Below, one piece after another: positions 20,833-29,624 of a stretch of 64,000 nt of DNA (its first letter is position 1; each line of letters opens with the position of its first letter). This stretch comes from Streptomyces sp. CA-210063 (lineage in GTDB: Bacteria > Actinomycetota > Actinomycetes > Streptomycetales > Streptomycetaceae). Made by a program: the position numbers and the translations under genes. The notes beneath the pieces were generated by a model. That model had not been told where the DNA came from. It saw nothing but the letters and a program-made list of their open reading frames with translations, and made no database searches. The stretch lies in contig NZ_CP102512.1 in NCBI RefSeq assembly GCF_024612015.1, positions 9,796,001 to 9,860,000 of the forward strand, written 5' to 3'.

Positions 20833-22962
20833 ATGAAGCGGACTTTACGCACCGCCGTGCTCACGGCGGGCGCGCTGATCGCCGCGCTGGGGCTGCCGGC
20901 CGGTCCGGCCCACGCCGACGACACCACACCCCGTATCGACCTGCGGGTGCTGGTGGTGAGCGACGGTGGCCCGTCCACTGACGCGATCGCCGCCGAACTG
21001 ACCGCGGCCGGCACGCCGTACACCGAGATCGACCTCACGCGGTCCGACCGGACCGTGATCGACGCCGGCTTCCTCGCGGACACCGTCGACGGCCGGCCGC
21101 GCGCCAGGTTCCAGGCCGTGGTGCTGCCCAACGACAACCCGTTCCCGGCCGGATCCACCGAGATGGCGGCGCTCGCGACGTACGAGCAGACATACGCGAT
21201 CCCCCAGGTCGACGCCTACACCTACGCGCGTCCAGAAGCCGGTTTGCAGTACCCGATCCACGGCGGCTACTCCGGCAGCATCGACGGCGCCGAGGCCGAG
21301 GTGACCGACGCCGGGAAGGCGGGCCCCTTCGGCTACCTCGACGGCGCGGTGCCCTTCGAGGACAACGACCCCGCCATCGGCGAGAGTTACGCCTACCTCT
21401 CGAAGCCCGTGACGGGAGCGGACTTCACGCCCTACGTCGAGGCGGCGATCCCCGGGCAGTCCACGCGCGGCACGCTGGTCGGCGAGTACCGGCACGACGG
21501 GCGGCGCGAGTTGGTCGTCACCTTCGTCTACAACCAGTACCAGCAGCAGTTCCGGCTGCTGGCCCGCGGCATCGTGGAGTGGATGACCGGCGGGGTGCAC
21601 CTGGGCGCCTCACGCAACTACTTCGCCGTACACGTGGACGATGTGTTCGCCGCCGACGACCGCTGGAACACCGAGCTCAACTGCACACCCGGCGACGTCG
21701 ACTGCACCGACCCGAGCGTCGAGCCCGACCCGATCCGCATGACGCCCGACGACGTCGACCACGCCACCGCCTGGCAGACCGACAAGGGCTTCACCCTCGA
21801 CTTCGCGTACAACGGCGCCGGCAGCGTCGACCACCGCGAGGACAACAACGGCGACGACCCGCTCACCGACCGGCTGATCGCGGACCGGAACCGGTTCCGC
21901 TGGATCAACCACACCTACTCGCACCCCTTCCTCGGCTGCGTCCAGGACACGAGCGTGGTCCCCTGGAGATGCGCGACCAACGCCGACGGCTCCACCCAGT
22001 GGGTGAGCCGGAACGAGATATCCGACGAGATCGCCACCAACCGGGTCTGGGGCGAGACGGCCGGACTCCCGCTGGAGAACGGCGAGTTGGTCACCGGTGA
22101 GCACTCCGGCATGAGGGTGCTGCCGCAGCAGCCCGAGGACAACCCCAACCTGGCGCTCGCCCTCGACGACAACGACATCACCTGGCTCGGCTCCGACAAC
22201 TCCCGCGAGCCCGCCCAGCGTCAGGTCGGCCCGGCCACGACCGTCCCCCGCTACCCGATGAACGTCTTCTACAACGCGGGCAGGGCGGCCGAGCAGGTCG
22301 ACGAGTACAACTGGATCTACACCAGCCGCGCCCAGGGCGGCAGCGGCATCTGCGAGGACAACCCGGCCACCACCACCTGCCTGTCGGCACCGCTCGACAC
22401 GGCCACGGGATACGACGAGGTCATCGTGCCCCTGGAGAAGCGGATCGCCCTCGGCCACGTCCTCGCCAACGACCCGAAGCCGCACTTCATCCACCAGTCG
22501 AACCTGGCCGAGGACCGCATCGCCTACCCGGTGCTCAGCGGCGTCCTCGACGGCTACGCGGCGCTGTTCGCCGAGAACACCCCCGTGGTCAACCTGAGGA
22601 TGAAGGACATCGGCGCCGAACTGCGGCGCCGGGCCACCTGGCAGGCCGCCCTCCAGGCCGGCGAGGTCACCGCCTACCGCATCGGCGACACCGTGACCGT
22701 CGAGGCACCGGACGAGCTGGCGGTCACCGCGACCCTCCCCACCGGCACCACCCTGGCCGGCGCCGCCTTCGGCGAGGCCTACGCCGGCGCCGTCTCCGGC
22801 TGGACCCCCTCCACGGGCGAGCCCCTCGACCTCACCCTGCCGGCGACCGCCGTGACCTCGGCCGTCGCCTCCAGCGAGTCCGCCGAGGCCACGGATCCCG
22901 CGCCGGACACCCGCGTCCCAGCGGGCGTCGGCGAGAGAGTGCCGTACACCGCGGACAACTGA
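20833..22962 (+). CDS. Secreted polysaccharide deacetylase-like protein (CE18/Agd3-like)
   Basis: A 709-residue exported protein. The signal peptide runs to about residue 32 (ends AHADD). A long N-terminal domain (about 40-250) starts with a Rossmann-like strand (DLRVLVVSDGGPSTD). The catalytic part carries a metal/acid pair D269-D270 (YFAVHVDDVFAADDRW) and H360/H364 in HTYSHPF, the NodB-type H-x3-H metal site. This domain order and length match CE18 deacetylases such as fungal Agd3, which removes acetyl groups from GalNAc residues of galactosaminogalactan. GGGGAGGGG precedes the ATG. It heads a plus-strand run with a PelF-like glycosyltransferase and GH135- and GH114-like genes, which supports an extracellular role on a galactosamine polymer. 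The fold is fairly sure; the polymer is inferred. Confidence 0.75.
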   Translation: MKRTLRTAVLTAGALIAALGLPAGPAHADDTTPRIDLRVLVVSDGGPSTDAIAAELTAAGTPYTEIDLTRSDRTVIDAGFLADTVDGRPRARFQAVVLPNDNPFPAGSTEMAALATYEQTYAIPQVDAYTYARPEAGLQYPIHGGYSGSIDGAEAEVTDAGKAGPFGYLDGAVPFEDNDPAIGESYAYLSKPVTGADFTPYVEAAIPGQSTRGTLVGEYRHDGRRELVVTFVYNQYQQQFRLLARGIVEWMTGGVHLGASRNYFAVHVDDVFAADDRWNTELNCTPGDVDCTDPSVEPDPIRMTPDDVDHATAWQTDKGFTLDFAYNGAGSVDHREDNNGDDPLTDRLIADRNRFRWINHTYSHPFLGCVQDTSVVPWRCATNADGSTQWVSRNEISDEIATNRVWGETAGLPLENGELVTGEHSGMRVLPQQPEDNPNLALALDDNDITWLGSDNSREPAQRQVGPATTVPRYPMNVFYNAGRAAEQVDEYNWIYTSRAQGGSGICEDNPATTTCLSAPLDTATGYDEVIVPLEKRIALGHVLANDPKPHFIHQSNLAEDRIAYPVLSGVLDGYAALFAENTPVVNLRMKDIGAELRRRATWQAALQAGEVTAYRIGDTVTVEAPDELAVTATLPTGTTLAGAAFGEAYAGAVSGWTPSTGEPLDLTLPATAVTSAVASSESAEATDPAPDTRVPAGVGERVPYTADN

Positions 22963-23054
22963 CCTGCGGCACCCGCCCACAAGGTGTCCCGGCCGCCCAA
23001 CGGCGGCCGGGACCGGCAGGGAACCACCCCACACCACGGCCGTGGAGCACACCG

Positions 23055-24563
23055 ATGCCTGTTCCTCACGACGCGCGCGGACTCGGCGCGACGCGCGTCA
23101 CCCTCCTCACCGAAGGCACCTATCCCCACAGTCACGGCGGCGTGAGCGTCTGGTGCGACCAGCTCGTCCAGGGCATGCCCGACCTCGACTTCGACGTCAT
23201 CGCCGTCACCGGCACCGGACGCGAACCCGTGCTCTGGGACCTGCCCGCACACGTCACCCGCGTACGGTCCGTCCCCATGTGGGGCGACCCGCCCGAGGGC
23301 CGCCCGCCCCGGGGCCGCGCCTGCCACCAACTCACCACCGCCTACGAGCAGTTCCTCACCGCCCTGCTCGATCCGGGTGCCGAGGACGGGTTCGCGCCCG
23401 CCCTCTACGCCATGGGACGGGCCGCGGCGGACGGAACGCTGAGCCCCTTTCTGCGCTCGGACCGGGCGATCGCCCTCCTGACCGCCGTCTGGAACCGCCC
23501 CGGCGTGGCCGTGCGCGAGTCCCGGCCCACCCTGCACGACGCGCTCACCGCGACCTCCCTGCTCGAACACGCCCTGCGCCCACTCGCCGCACCACCCCCC
23601 GAGACCGGCGTCGCGCACGCGGTCAGCGGCGGCGTCGCCGTCCTCCCGGGCCTCACCGCCCTCGAACGGCACGGCGTGCCCCTGCTGTTGACCGAACACG
23701 GCGTCTATCTGCGCGAGCGCTACCTCGGCTACCGCACCGCGCCCTACCGCTGGCCCGTCAAGGCCGTCGTCCTCGGCTTCTTCCGCCTCCTCGCCGAGGA
23801 GACCTACCGCCGGGCCGCCCTGATCACCCCGGGCAACCGCTACAACCGGCTCTGGGAGGAACAGGGCGGCGCCGACCCCGAGTCCATCCGTACGGTCTAC
23901 AACGGCGTCGACCCCACCGCGTTCCCGCCGGCCGGGCCCGAGCCGGACACGCTCACCCTCAGCTGGGCGGGCCGCGTCGACCCGATCAAGGACCTGGAGA
24001 CCCTCATCCGGGCGTTCGCCCTCGTCAGGGCCCAACTCCCGGCCGTACGGTTGCGGTTGTTCGGCGGCACACCGCGGGGTGGGGAGGCCTACCGGGAGCG
24101 GTGCGAGGCACTGGCCGCCGAACTCGGGCACGGGGACGCCGTCACCTTCGAGGGGCGCGTCGACGACATCAAGGACGCCTACGCGGCCGGGAACGTCGTG
24201 ATGCTCTCCAGCATCAGCGAGGGCTTCCCCTTCACCCTGATCGAGGCCATGTCGTGCGGCCGGGCCACCGTCTCCACCGACGTGGGCGGCGTACGGGAGG
24301 CCGTCGGCGACACCGGGCTCGTGGTGCCGCCGCGCGACCCGGAGGCAATGGCCAGGGCCGCGCTGGACCTGCTGGGCGACCCGGCGCGCCGCCGGACGAT
24401 GGGAGAAGCGGCACGGCTGCGGGTCATCGAGCAGTTCACCCTCCGCCAGACCATCGACACCTTCCGGTCCATCTACCTCGAACTGCCCACGCTGAACCGG
24501 AAGTCGAAGGTCACGGCGGCCCCGGTGGAGGCGCTGTCCCCGATCAGCACGGTGGCCGGATGA
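23055..24563 (+). CDS. PelF-like family 4 glycosyltransferase
   Basis: A 502-residue cytosolic GT-B enzyme. PelF features are visible: LLTEGTYPHSHGGVSVW near the N-terminus, LLLTEHGVYLRERYL mid-protein, WAGRVDPIKDLETLIRA at the start of the nucleotide-binding half, and EGFPFTLIE with the two acid residues E389 and E397 of the GT4 EX7E motif, followed by STDVGGVREAV. PelF builds the GalNAc-rich Pel polymer from a UDP-sugar in the cytoplasm. ATG at 23055 has GGAG eight bases before it. It overlaps the next gene by four bases (ATGA), so the membrane protein is co-translated, just as PelF pairs with the membrane protein PelG. Confidence 0.85.
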   Translation: MPVPHDARGLGATRVTLLTEGTYPHSHGGVSVWCDQLVQGMPDLDFDVIAVTGTGREPVLWDLPAHVTRVRSVPMWGDPPEGRPPRGRACHQLTTAYEQFLTALLDPGAEDGFAPALYAMGRAAADGTLSPFLRSDRAIALLTAVWNRPGVAVRESRPTLHDALTATSLLEHALRPLAAPPPETGVAHAVSGGVAVLPGLTALERHGVPLLLTEHGVYLRERYLGYRTAPYRWPVKAVVLGFFRLLAEETYRRAALITPGNRYNRLWEEQGGADPESIRTVYNGVDPTAFPPAGPEPDTLTLSWAGRVDPIKDLETLIRAFALVRAQLPAVRLRLFGGTPRGGEAYRERCEALAAELGHGDAVTFEGRVDDIKDAYAAGNVVMLSSISEGFPFTLIEAMSCGRATVSTDVGGVREAVGDTGLVVPPRDPEAMARAALDLLGDPARRRTMGEAARLRVIEQFTLRQTIDTFRSIYLELPTLNRKSKVTAAPVEALSPISTVAG

Positions 24564-25978
24564 GCGGGCCCATGTCACTCGAACCCGGCGGTGCCGAACA
24601 CGACACCCTCGCCATCCGGCTGGCCGACCGGCGCCGCCCGCGCCGCCGCCCCAGCTGGGCCCTCGGCGACGACACCACCCTCACCATCCGTCTGCCGGAA
24701 CAGGGCCCGGACGAGGAGGCCGTCAGCGAACTCGCCGCCGAACTCGCCGACCGCGTCGGCCCGGCCGTCCACCCCTACGAAGTGGCCGCCCTGCTGGAGG
24801 CGGAGGGACTGTCCGCCTCCCTCATCAAGGAACGGTACGGCCACCCGAATCTGTTCTCGCTCGCCTCGGCCCTGTACGAACGGGTGCCCCGCACCTTCCC
24901 GGAACCCGCGCCGACGGCCGACCCGTGGCGCCCCGACACCGTGCGCTGCCTCCTGCGGGGCGTGCTGTTCGCCCTGCCGGGGCTGGCCTATCTGCTGACC
25001 GCACCCCTGTGGAACCCGGGCGCGTACGCACCGGCCCTGATCGTGGCGGGACTCGCCTCCTGGGCCTGGGGCCAGGCACTCGGCCACCGCGCCCACCTAC
25101 GGATGGCGACCGGACGGCGCGAGGCGGGCCGTACGCTCCTGACCGGTGCGCCCGTGGGAGCCGTGCTGGCCACGGCGGTCGCGGCGCTGCCCGCCGAGGG
25201 CGGCCCGGTGACACTGGTGGCGGCCGCGCAGTCCGCGTACCTCGCGGCGGCGGGCGTGCTTCTGGTCCTGGGCCGGGAGCGCCAACTGCTCGCCGCACTC
25301 AGCCCGTTGATCGCGGGCGCCGCCGTCCTGCCGTGGTGGGAGCCGGGCCCTGTGCTGAGGGCCGGTCTGCCACTGCTCGCGCTGGCCGCCACCCTCGCCG
25401 TCACCGGCCGGGCGCTGCGGACCGCCCTCGCCGCAGAGGCCGTCCCCGGCGCCACCCGGCCACGCGTGCTGTGGTCGCTGCCGTACGGCCTGTTCGGCCT
25501 GGCCGCCGGAGTGCTGGTGCTGCTGGAGGGGCGGGAGGACCCGTACGCGGTGATCGTGCTGACGTTGAGCATGGGCCCGGCGGAGTGGCTGCTCTACCGC
25601 TACCGAGGGCTGTCGGTCGCCGCGCTGCGCGCCGTCGCCACACCCGCCGGATTCCTGCTGCGCTCGGCCGGGATACTCGGCCTCTGCCTGCTCGCCTACC
25701 TGCTGCCACTGCTACCCGCGGCCCTGCTCACCGACGCCGACCCGGCTCCCCTGCTCCTGCTCGCGGCCGTCCTGTGGACCGCGCTGCTGCTCCAGGCGTT
25801 CGGGGCGGCCTGGCCGTCGGCCGCGATCTGCCTCGCCGCGGCGGGCGGAGCCGGAGCGGTCACCCTGCTGCGCCTGCCACCCGGCGACCTGGCGCTGCCC
25901 CTGTGCTGCGCCGCCGCAGCGCTCTGTCTGTCGGCGTGCGCGCTGCGGCTGCTCGGCCGGCCCGCGCCACACGCCTGA
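24560..25978 (+). CDS. Polytopic membrane protein, possible PelG-like transporter partner
   Basis: A 472-residue protein. The first about 125 residues are soluble and helical (HPYEVAALLEAEGLSASLIKE). The rest has about twelve hydrophobic segments (for example LLRGVLFALPGLAYLLTAPL, APALIVAGLASWAWGQALG, LLLLAAVLWTALLLQAFGAA). Its place directly after and overlapping the PelF-like gene parallels pelF-pelG. I see no diagnostic PelG motif, so a role in moving the growing glycan across the membrane is an inference from position and topology. Confidence 0.65.
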   Translation: MSGPMSLEPGGAEHDTLAIRLADRRRPRRRPSWALGDDTTLTIRLPEQGPDEEAVSELAAELADRVGPAVHPYEVAALLEAEGLSASLIKERYGHPNLFSLASALYERVPRTFPEPAPTADPWRPDTVRCLLRGVLFALPGLAYLLTAPLWNPGAYAPALIVAGLASWAWGQALGHRAHLRMATGRREAGRTLLTGAPVGAVLATAVAALPAEGGPVTLVAAAQSAYLAAAGVLLVLGRERQLLAALSPLIAGAAVLPWWEPGPVLRAGLPLLALAATLAVTGRALRTALAAEAVPGATRPRVLWSLPYGLFGLAAGVLVLLEGREDPYAVIVLTLSMGPAEWLLYRYRGLSVAALRAVATPAGFLLRSAGILGLCLLAYLLPLLPAALLTDADPAPLLLLAAVLWTALLLQAFGAAWPSAAICLAAAGGAGAVTLLRLPPGDLALPLCCAAAALCLSACALRLLGRPAPHA

Positions 25979-26042
25979 GCCCCGCGCTCACCCACGACCG
26001 GCACCCACAGCCCACATCCGACCGACCGGAAGGACACACGAG

Positions 26043-27044
26043 TTGACCTCCGCACCGCTCGCCGCCGTCACCGGAGCCGAAGGCTTCATCGGCTCCCACC
26101 TCACCGAGGCGCTCGTCGCCTCCGGACACCGGGTCCGGGCCATGGCCCAGTACAACTCCTTCTCCTCCTACGGCTGGCTGGAGACCCTGCGCCCGGACGT
26201 CCTGGACCAGGTGGAGATCGTCCTCGGCGACGTCCGCGACCCCGGCTCGGTACGCGGCCTCCTCGAAGGCGCCGACACCGCCTACCACCTGGCCGCCCTC
26301 ATCGCGATCCCGTACTCCTACCAGGCGCCCCACAGCTACGTGGACACCAACGTCACCGGCACCCTCAACGTCCTGGAGGCCGTCCGGGCCCTCGGCACGC
26401 CCCGGCTCGTCCACACCTCCACCAGCGAGACGTACGGCACCGCCCAGACCGTGCCGATCACCGAGGACCATCCCATCAACACCCAGTCCCCGTACGCCGC
26501 TTCGAAGGCTGGCGGGGACCGGCTCGCCGACAGCTACCACGCGAGCTTCGACACCCCCGTGGTGACACTGAGACCGTTCAACACCTTCGGGCCGCGCCAG
26601 TCGATGCGCGCGGTGATCCCCACGGTCATCGGCCAGGTCGCGGCGGGGGAGCGGACCATCACCCTCGGCGATCTGCGCCCCACCCGCGACTTCACCTTCG
26701 TCAAGGACACCGCGCGGGCGTTCCTGGCCGTCGGCACCGCGCCGGCCGAGCAGGTCGTGGGCCGCACCTTCAACGCCGGTACCGGCGGCGAGATCTCCAT
26801 CGGCGACCTCGTCGCGCTGATCGGCAAGGTCATGGACAGCGAACTCGACATACGGGAGGACGAGGCACGCATCCGGCCCGCCCATTCCGAGGTGATGCGG
26901 CTCGTCGCGGACGCGAGCCGGCTCACCGCCGCCACCGGCTGGCAACCCGCCCACACCCTGGAGGAAGGCCTCGCGCACACCGTGGAGTTCTTCCGCGACC
27001 CGGCCAACCTCGCCCGCTACAAGACCGGCATCTACAACATCTGA
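26043..27044 (+). CDS. NDP-sugar SDR dehydratase/epimerase (LegB-like)
   Basis: A 333-residue extended SDR: Rossmann motif TGAEGFIGSHL at the N-terminus, catalytic TSTSETYG and YAASK, and a substrate region RPFNTFGPRQSMRAVIPT. The sequence pattern, including ALIAIPYSYQAP and the ending ANLARYKTGIYNI, closely follows LegB-type NAD-dependent 4,6-dehydratases of UDP-GlcNAc. An epimerase activity such as UDP-GlcNAc to UDP-GalNAc cannot be ruled out and would supply the polymer directly. It starts at TTG (26043) with GGAAGGA about eight bases upstream, in the plus-strand operon. Confidence 0.8.
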   Translation: MTSAPLAAVTGAEGFIGSHLTEALVASGHRVRAMAQYNSFSSYGWLETLRPDVLDQVEIVLGDVRDPGSVRGLLEGADTAYHLAALIAIPYSYQAPHSYVDTNVTGTLNVLEAVRALGTPRLVHTSTSETYGTAQTVPITEDHPINTQSPYAASKAGGDRLADSYHASFDTPVVTLRPFNTFGPRQSMRAVIPTVIGQVAAGERTITLGDLRPTRDFTFVKDTARAFLAVGTAPAEQVVGRTFNAGTGGEISIGDLVALIGKVMDSELDIREDEARIRPAHSEVMRLVADASRLTAATGWQPAHTLEEGLAHTVEFFRDPANLARYKTGIYNI

Positions 27045-27107
27045 CTCCCGTCCGGCACGTCCGCCGCACATCCCCGAAGTCCACGCAGTCCACGAAGGAG
27101 GAGCACC

Positions 27108-27821
27108 ATGCACGCAGTGATCCTGGCGGGAGGCAAGGGCGTCCGGCTGCGGCCCTACACGACCGCGCTGCCGAAGCCGCTCGTCCCCATCGGAGACCAG
27201 CACGCCATCCTGGAGATCGTGCTGCGCCAGCTCTCCACGGCCGGCTTCACCCACGTCACCATCGCCATCGGCCACCTCGGCGAGATCATCCGCGCCTACG
27301 TCGGCGACGGCTCGCAGTGGGGCCTGACCGTCGACTACGCCACCGAGGAGAGCCCCCTCGGCACCATGGGCCCGCTGCTCACCCTGCGCGAGCGCCTGCC
27401 CGAGACGTTCCTCGTCATGAACGGCGACATCCTCACCGACCTCGACTACGCCGACGTCCTGCGCCACCACCGCGAGTCCGGCGCACCGCTCACCATCGCC
27501 ACCTACGCCCGCAAGGTCCACATCGACTTCGGCGTACTGACCACCGACGACAGCAAGGTCGTCGCGTTCACCGAGAAGCCGAGCATCGACTACCGCGTCT
27601 CCATGGGCGTCTACGGCGTGTCCCGCTCGACGCTGGACGGCTACACACCCGGACTGCCGCTGGGCTTCGACGAACTGGTCCTGGACCTGATAAGGACTCA
27701 GAACCAGCCGCACGCCTACGAGTTCGACGGGTACTGGCTGGACATCGGCCGCCCCGACGACTACGACCGGGCCAACGCCGAGTTCACCACCCGCAAGTCG
27801 CTTCTGCTCAAGGGAGCCTGA
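27108..27821 (+). CDS. Sugar-1-phosphate nucleotidyltransferase
   Basis: A 237-residue RmlA/LegF-type enzyme. The nucleotide loop GGKGVRLRPYT is followed by PKPLVPI; the metal-binding aspartate is in VMNGDILTD; the C-terminal GYWLDIGRPDDY closes the sugar site. It activates a sugar-1-phosphate with an NTP, providing the NDP-sugar used by the neighbouring dehydratase and glycosyltransferase. AAGGAGGAG stands just before the ATG, the best ribosome site of the locus. The sugar and nucleotide specificity cannot be read from sequence. Confidence 0.85.
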   Translation: MHAVILAGGKGVRLRPYTTALPKPLVPIGDQHAILEIVLRQLSTAGFTHVTIAIGHLGEIIRAYVGDGSQWGLTVDYATEESPLGTMGPLLTLRERLPETFLVMNGDILTDLDYADVLRHHRESGAPLTIATYARKVHIDFGVLTTDDSKVVAFTEKPSIDYRVSMGVYGVSRSTLDGYTPGLPLGFDELVLDLIRTQNQPHAYEFDGYWLDIGRPDDYDRANAEFTTRKSLLLKGA

Positions 27822-27828
27822 GCACCAC

Positions 27829-28965
27829 ATGCGCATTCTCGTCCTGGGGTTCACCGGATATCTGGGCACCCACGTCGTCGAGGGACTGCGTGCCCTGCCG
27901 GGCGCGCTGGTCCTCGGCGGTGGCCGCGCGCCCACCGCCGATCACCGCATCGACCTCGCCACCGTCGGCCGGGACCAGCTCGCGAAGACCCTGGCGGCGG
28001 TCGCGCCCGACACCGTGATCAACTGCGCGGGCGCGACCGGCGGCGATCCCGTCACCCTCGCCGAGGTCAACGCCCGCGGCCCCGCGGTGCTGTGCGCCGC
28101 CCTGCGCGAGGCGACCCCGGGCGCCCGGCTGGTGCACCTGGGGTCGGCCGCCGAGTACGGCCCCGGCGTCCCGGACGTCCGGGTGACGGAGTCGGCGGCC
28201 ACCCGCCCGCTCGCCCCCTACGGCGCGACCAAGCTCGCGGGCACGATCGCCGTCACCACCTCCGGCCTGGACGCCGTCGTCCTGCGCGTGGGCAATCCGG
28301 TGGGCCCCGGGGCGCCGTCCACCGGCCTGCCCGGCCGCATCGCGGGACTGCTGCGGGCGGCCGGCCCCGACCCCGACGCCGTACTGCCTCTCGGCGACCT
28401 CTCCGCCCACCGTGACTTCGTCGACGTACGCGACGTAGCCCGGGCGGCGGTCCTCGCGGCCACGGCCCCCGGCCCGCTGCCCCCCGTCCTCAACATCGGC
28501 GGGGGCCGGGCCGTACCGGTGCGCGAGGTGGTCCGGGGGCTGGCCGACAAGGCCGGGTTCCGGGGGCGGATCGCGGAGAACGCGGCGGGATCGGGGGGCG
28601 CGGTGGGCAGGACAGGGCCGGCCGGGGCGGCGGGTGCGGGCGGCGCCGCGGGGGCAGCCGGTTCCGCTCGTGTGGTCGGTGGGGCGGCGTCGGCCGATGC
28701 GGCCCATGCGGCCGGCGGCGCCGGGCCGACCGGTTCGGCTCAGGCGTTCGCCTCGGTCCGCTCGGCGGACGTGTCGTGGCAGTGCTCCGACATCACCGCC
28801 GCCGAGGCGGCCCTGGGCTGGCGCCCGACTCACACCCTCGACGACGCGCTCACGGCACTGTGGGAAAGCGGGGAGCGCGGCGGGGGCGGCGAAGGCGGGG
28901 ACGGCAGAGAACGCGGCGGAGGCCGACTGGGTGGGGGCGGTCGGAAGGGCGACGGTGGGTCGTGA
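27829..28965 (+). CDS. NAD-dependent epimerase/dehydratase-family SDR with low-complexity insert
   Basis: A 378-residue SDR: LGFTGYLGTHV nucleotide loop, HLGSAAEYGP and YGATK active-site motifs, RDFVDVRDVARA later. It may act on the NDP-sugar produced nearby, for instance as a 4-reductase or epimerase. Two odd regions: an insert of about 50 Gly/Ala-rich residues (about 260-310) before the final SDR motif (ALGWRPTHTLDDAL), and a Gly/Arg/Glu-rich tail after about residue 345. Neither is usual in the family. The stop overlaps the next gene (GTGA). Confidence 0.75.
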   Translation: MRILVLGFTGYLGTHVVEGLRALPGALVLGGGRAPTADHRIDLATVGRDQLAKTLAAVAPDTVINCAGATGGDPVTLAEVNARGPAVLCAALREATPGARLVHLGSAAEYGPGVPDVRVTESAATRPLAPYGATKLAGTIAVTTSGLDAVVLRVGNPVGPGAPSTGLPGRIAGLLRAAGPDPDAVLPLGDLSAHRDFVDVRDVARAAVLAATAPGPLPPVLNIGGGRAVPVREVVRGLADKAGFRGRIAENAAGSGGAVGRTGPAGAAGAGGAAGAAGSARVVGGAASADAAHAAGGAGPTGSAQAFASVRSADVSWQCSDITAAEAALGWRPTHTLDDALTALWESGERGGGGEGGDGRERGGGRLGGGGRKGDGGS

Positions 28966-29624
28966 GCCTGTTGATCCCGCTGTACGTTCACCCGGCCGAG
29001 GACCCGGGGGCCTGGCACCGGCTGATCAGGGCCGCGACCCGCACATACGGCGTCGTCCTCAACCCCGCCAATGGTCCCGGCGACGGCCCCGACCCCGCCT
29101 TCACCGCCGCGGCCGGAGCACTGCGGGCCGCCGGGGCCCGGCTGCTCGGTTACGTCGACACCGACTACGGGGTGCGCGACCGCGCCGAGATCGCCGACGA
29201 CGTACGCCGACACCAGGAGTGGTACGCGGCCGACGGCTGCTTCCTCGACCAGGTGACGGCCACGCCGGACGGCCTGCCCGCCTGCCGCCGGCTCGTCCGG
29301 ACCGTACGCCGGCTCGGCGCCGGCACCGTCGTCCTCAACCCCGGGGTCCATCCCGCCCCCGGATACGCCCGCCTCGCCGACCTGACCGTCACCTTCGAGG
29401 GCCACTGGTCGACGTACGTGTCGGCGTTCAGCCGGCCCACCTGGGCCGCCCGGCATCCACCCGAGCGGCTCTGCCATCTCGTCTACGGCGTCCCCGAGGC
29501 GCTCGTACCGCTCGCCGTCCGCACCGCACACGACCGGGGCGCCGGGGTCTGCGGCCCCGTGACGGGCGAACCCCCCAACCCCTGGGCGCAGTTGACACCG
29601 GCACTCACCGGGACGCAGCGATGA
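28962..29624 (+). CDS. Spherulin4/Sph3-like glycoside hydrolase (GH135-like)
   Basis: A 220-residue TIM-barrel-type protein: LLIPLYVHP at the start, VVLNPANGPG, LLGYVDTDYGVR, WYAADGCFLDQV and LTVTFEGHWSTY are the landmarks of the spherulation-specific family 4 group. Fungal Sph3 cleaves galactosaminogalactan and is needed to make it. Candidate acids are D96 and E146; the residue after D96 is Gln97, where I recall a Glu in characterised Sph3. No signal peptide precedes the GTG at 28962, which overlaps the previous stop, so the product is either cytosolic or exported by another route. It overlaps the GH114 gene by four bases. Confidence 0.75.
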   Translation: MSLLIPLYVHPAEDPGAWHRLIRAATRTYGVVLNPANGPGDGPDPAFTAAAGALRAAGARLLGYVDTDYGVRDRAEIADDVRRHQEWYAADGCFLDQVTATPDGLPACRRLVRTVRRLGAGTVVLNPGVHPAPGYARLADLTVTFEGHWSTYVSAFSRPTWAARHPPERLCHLVYGVPEALVPLAVRTAHDRGAGVCGPVTGEPPNPWAQLTPALTGTQR

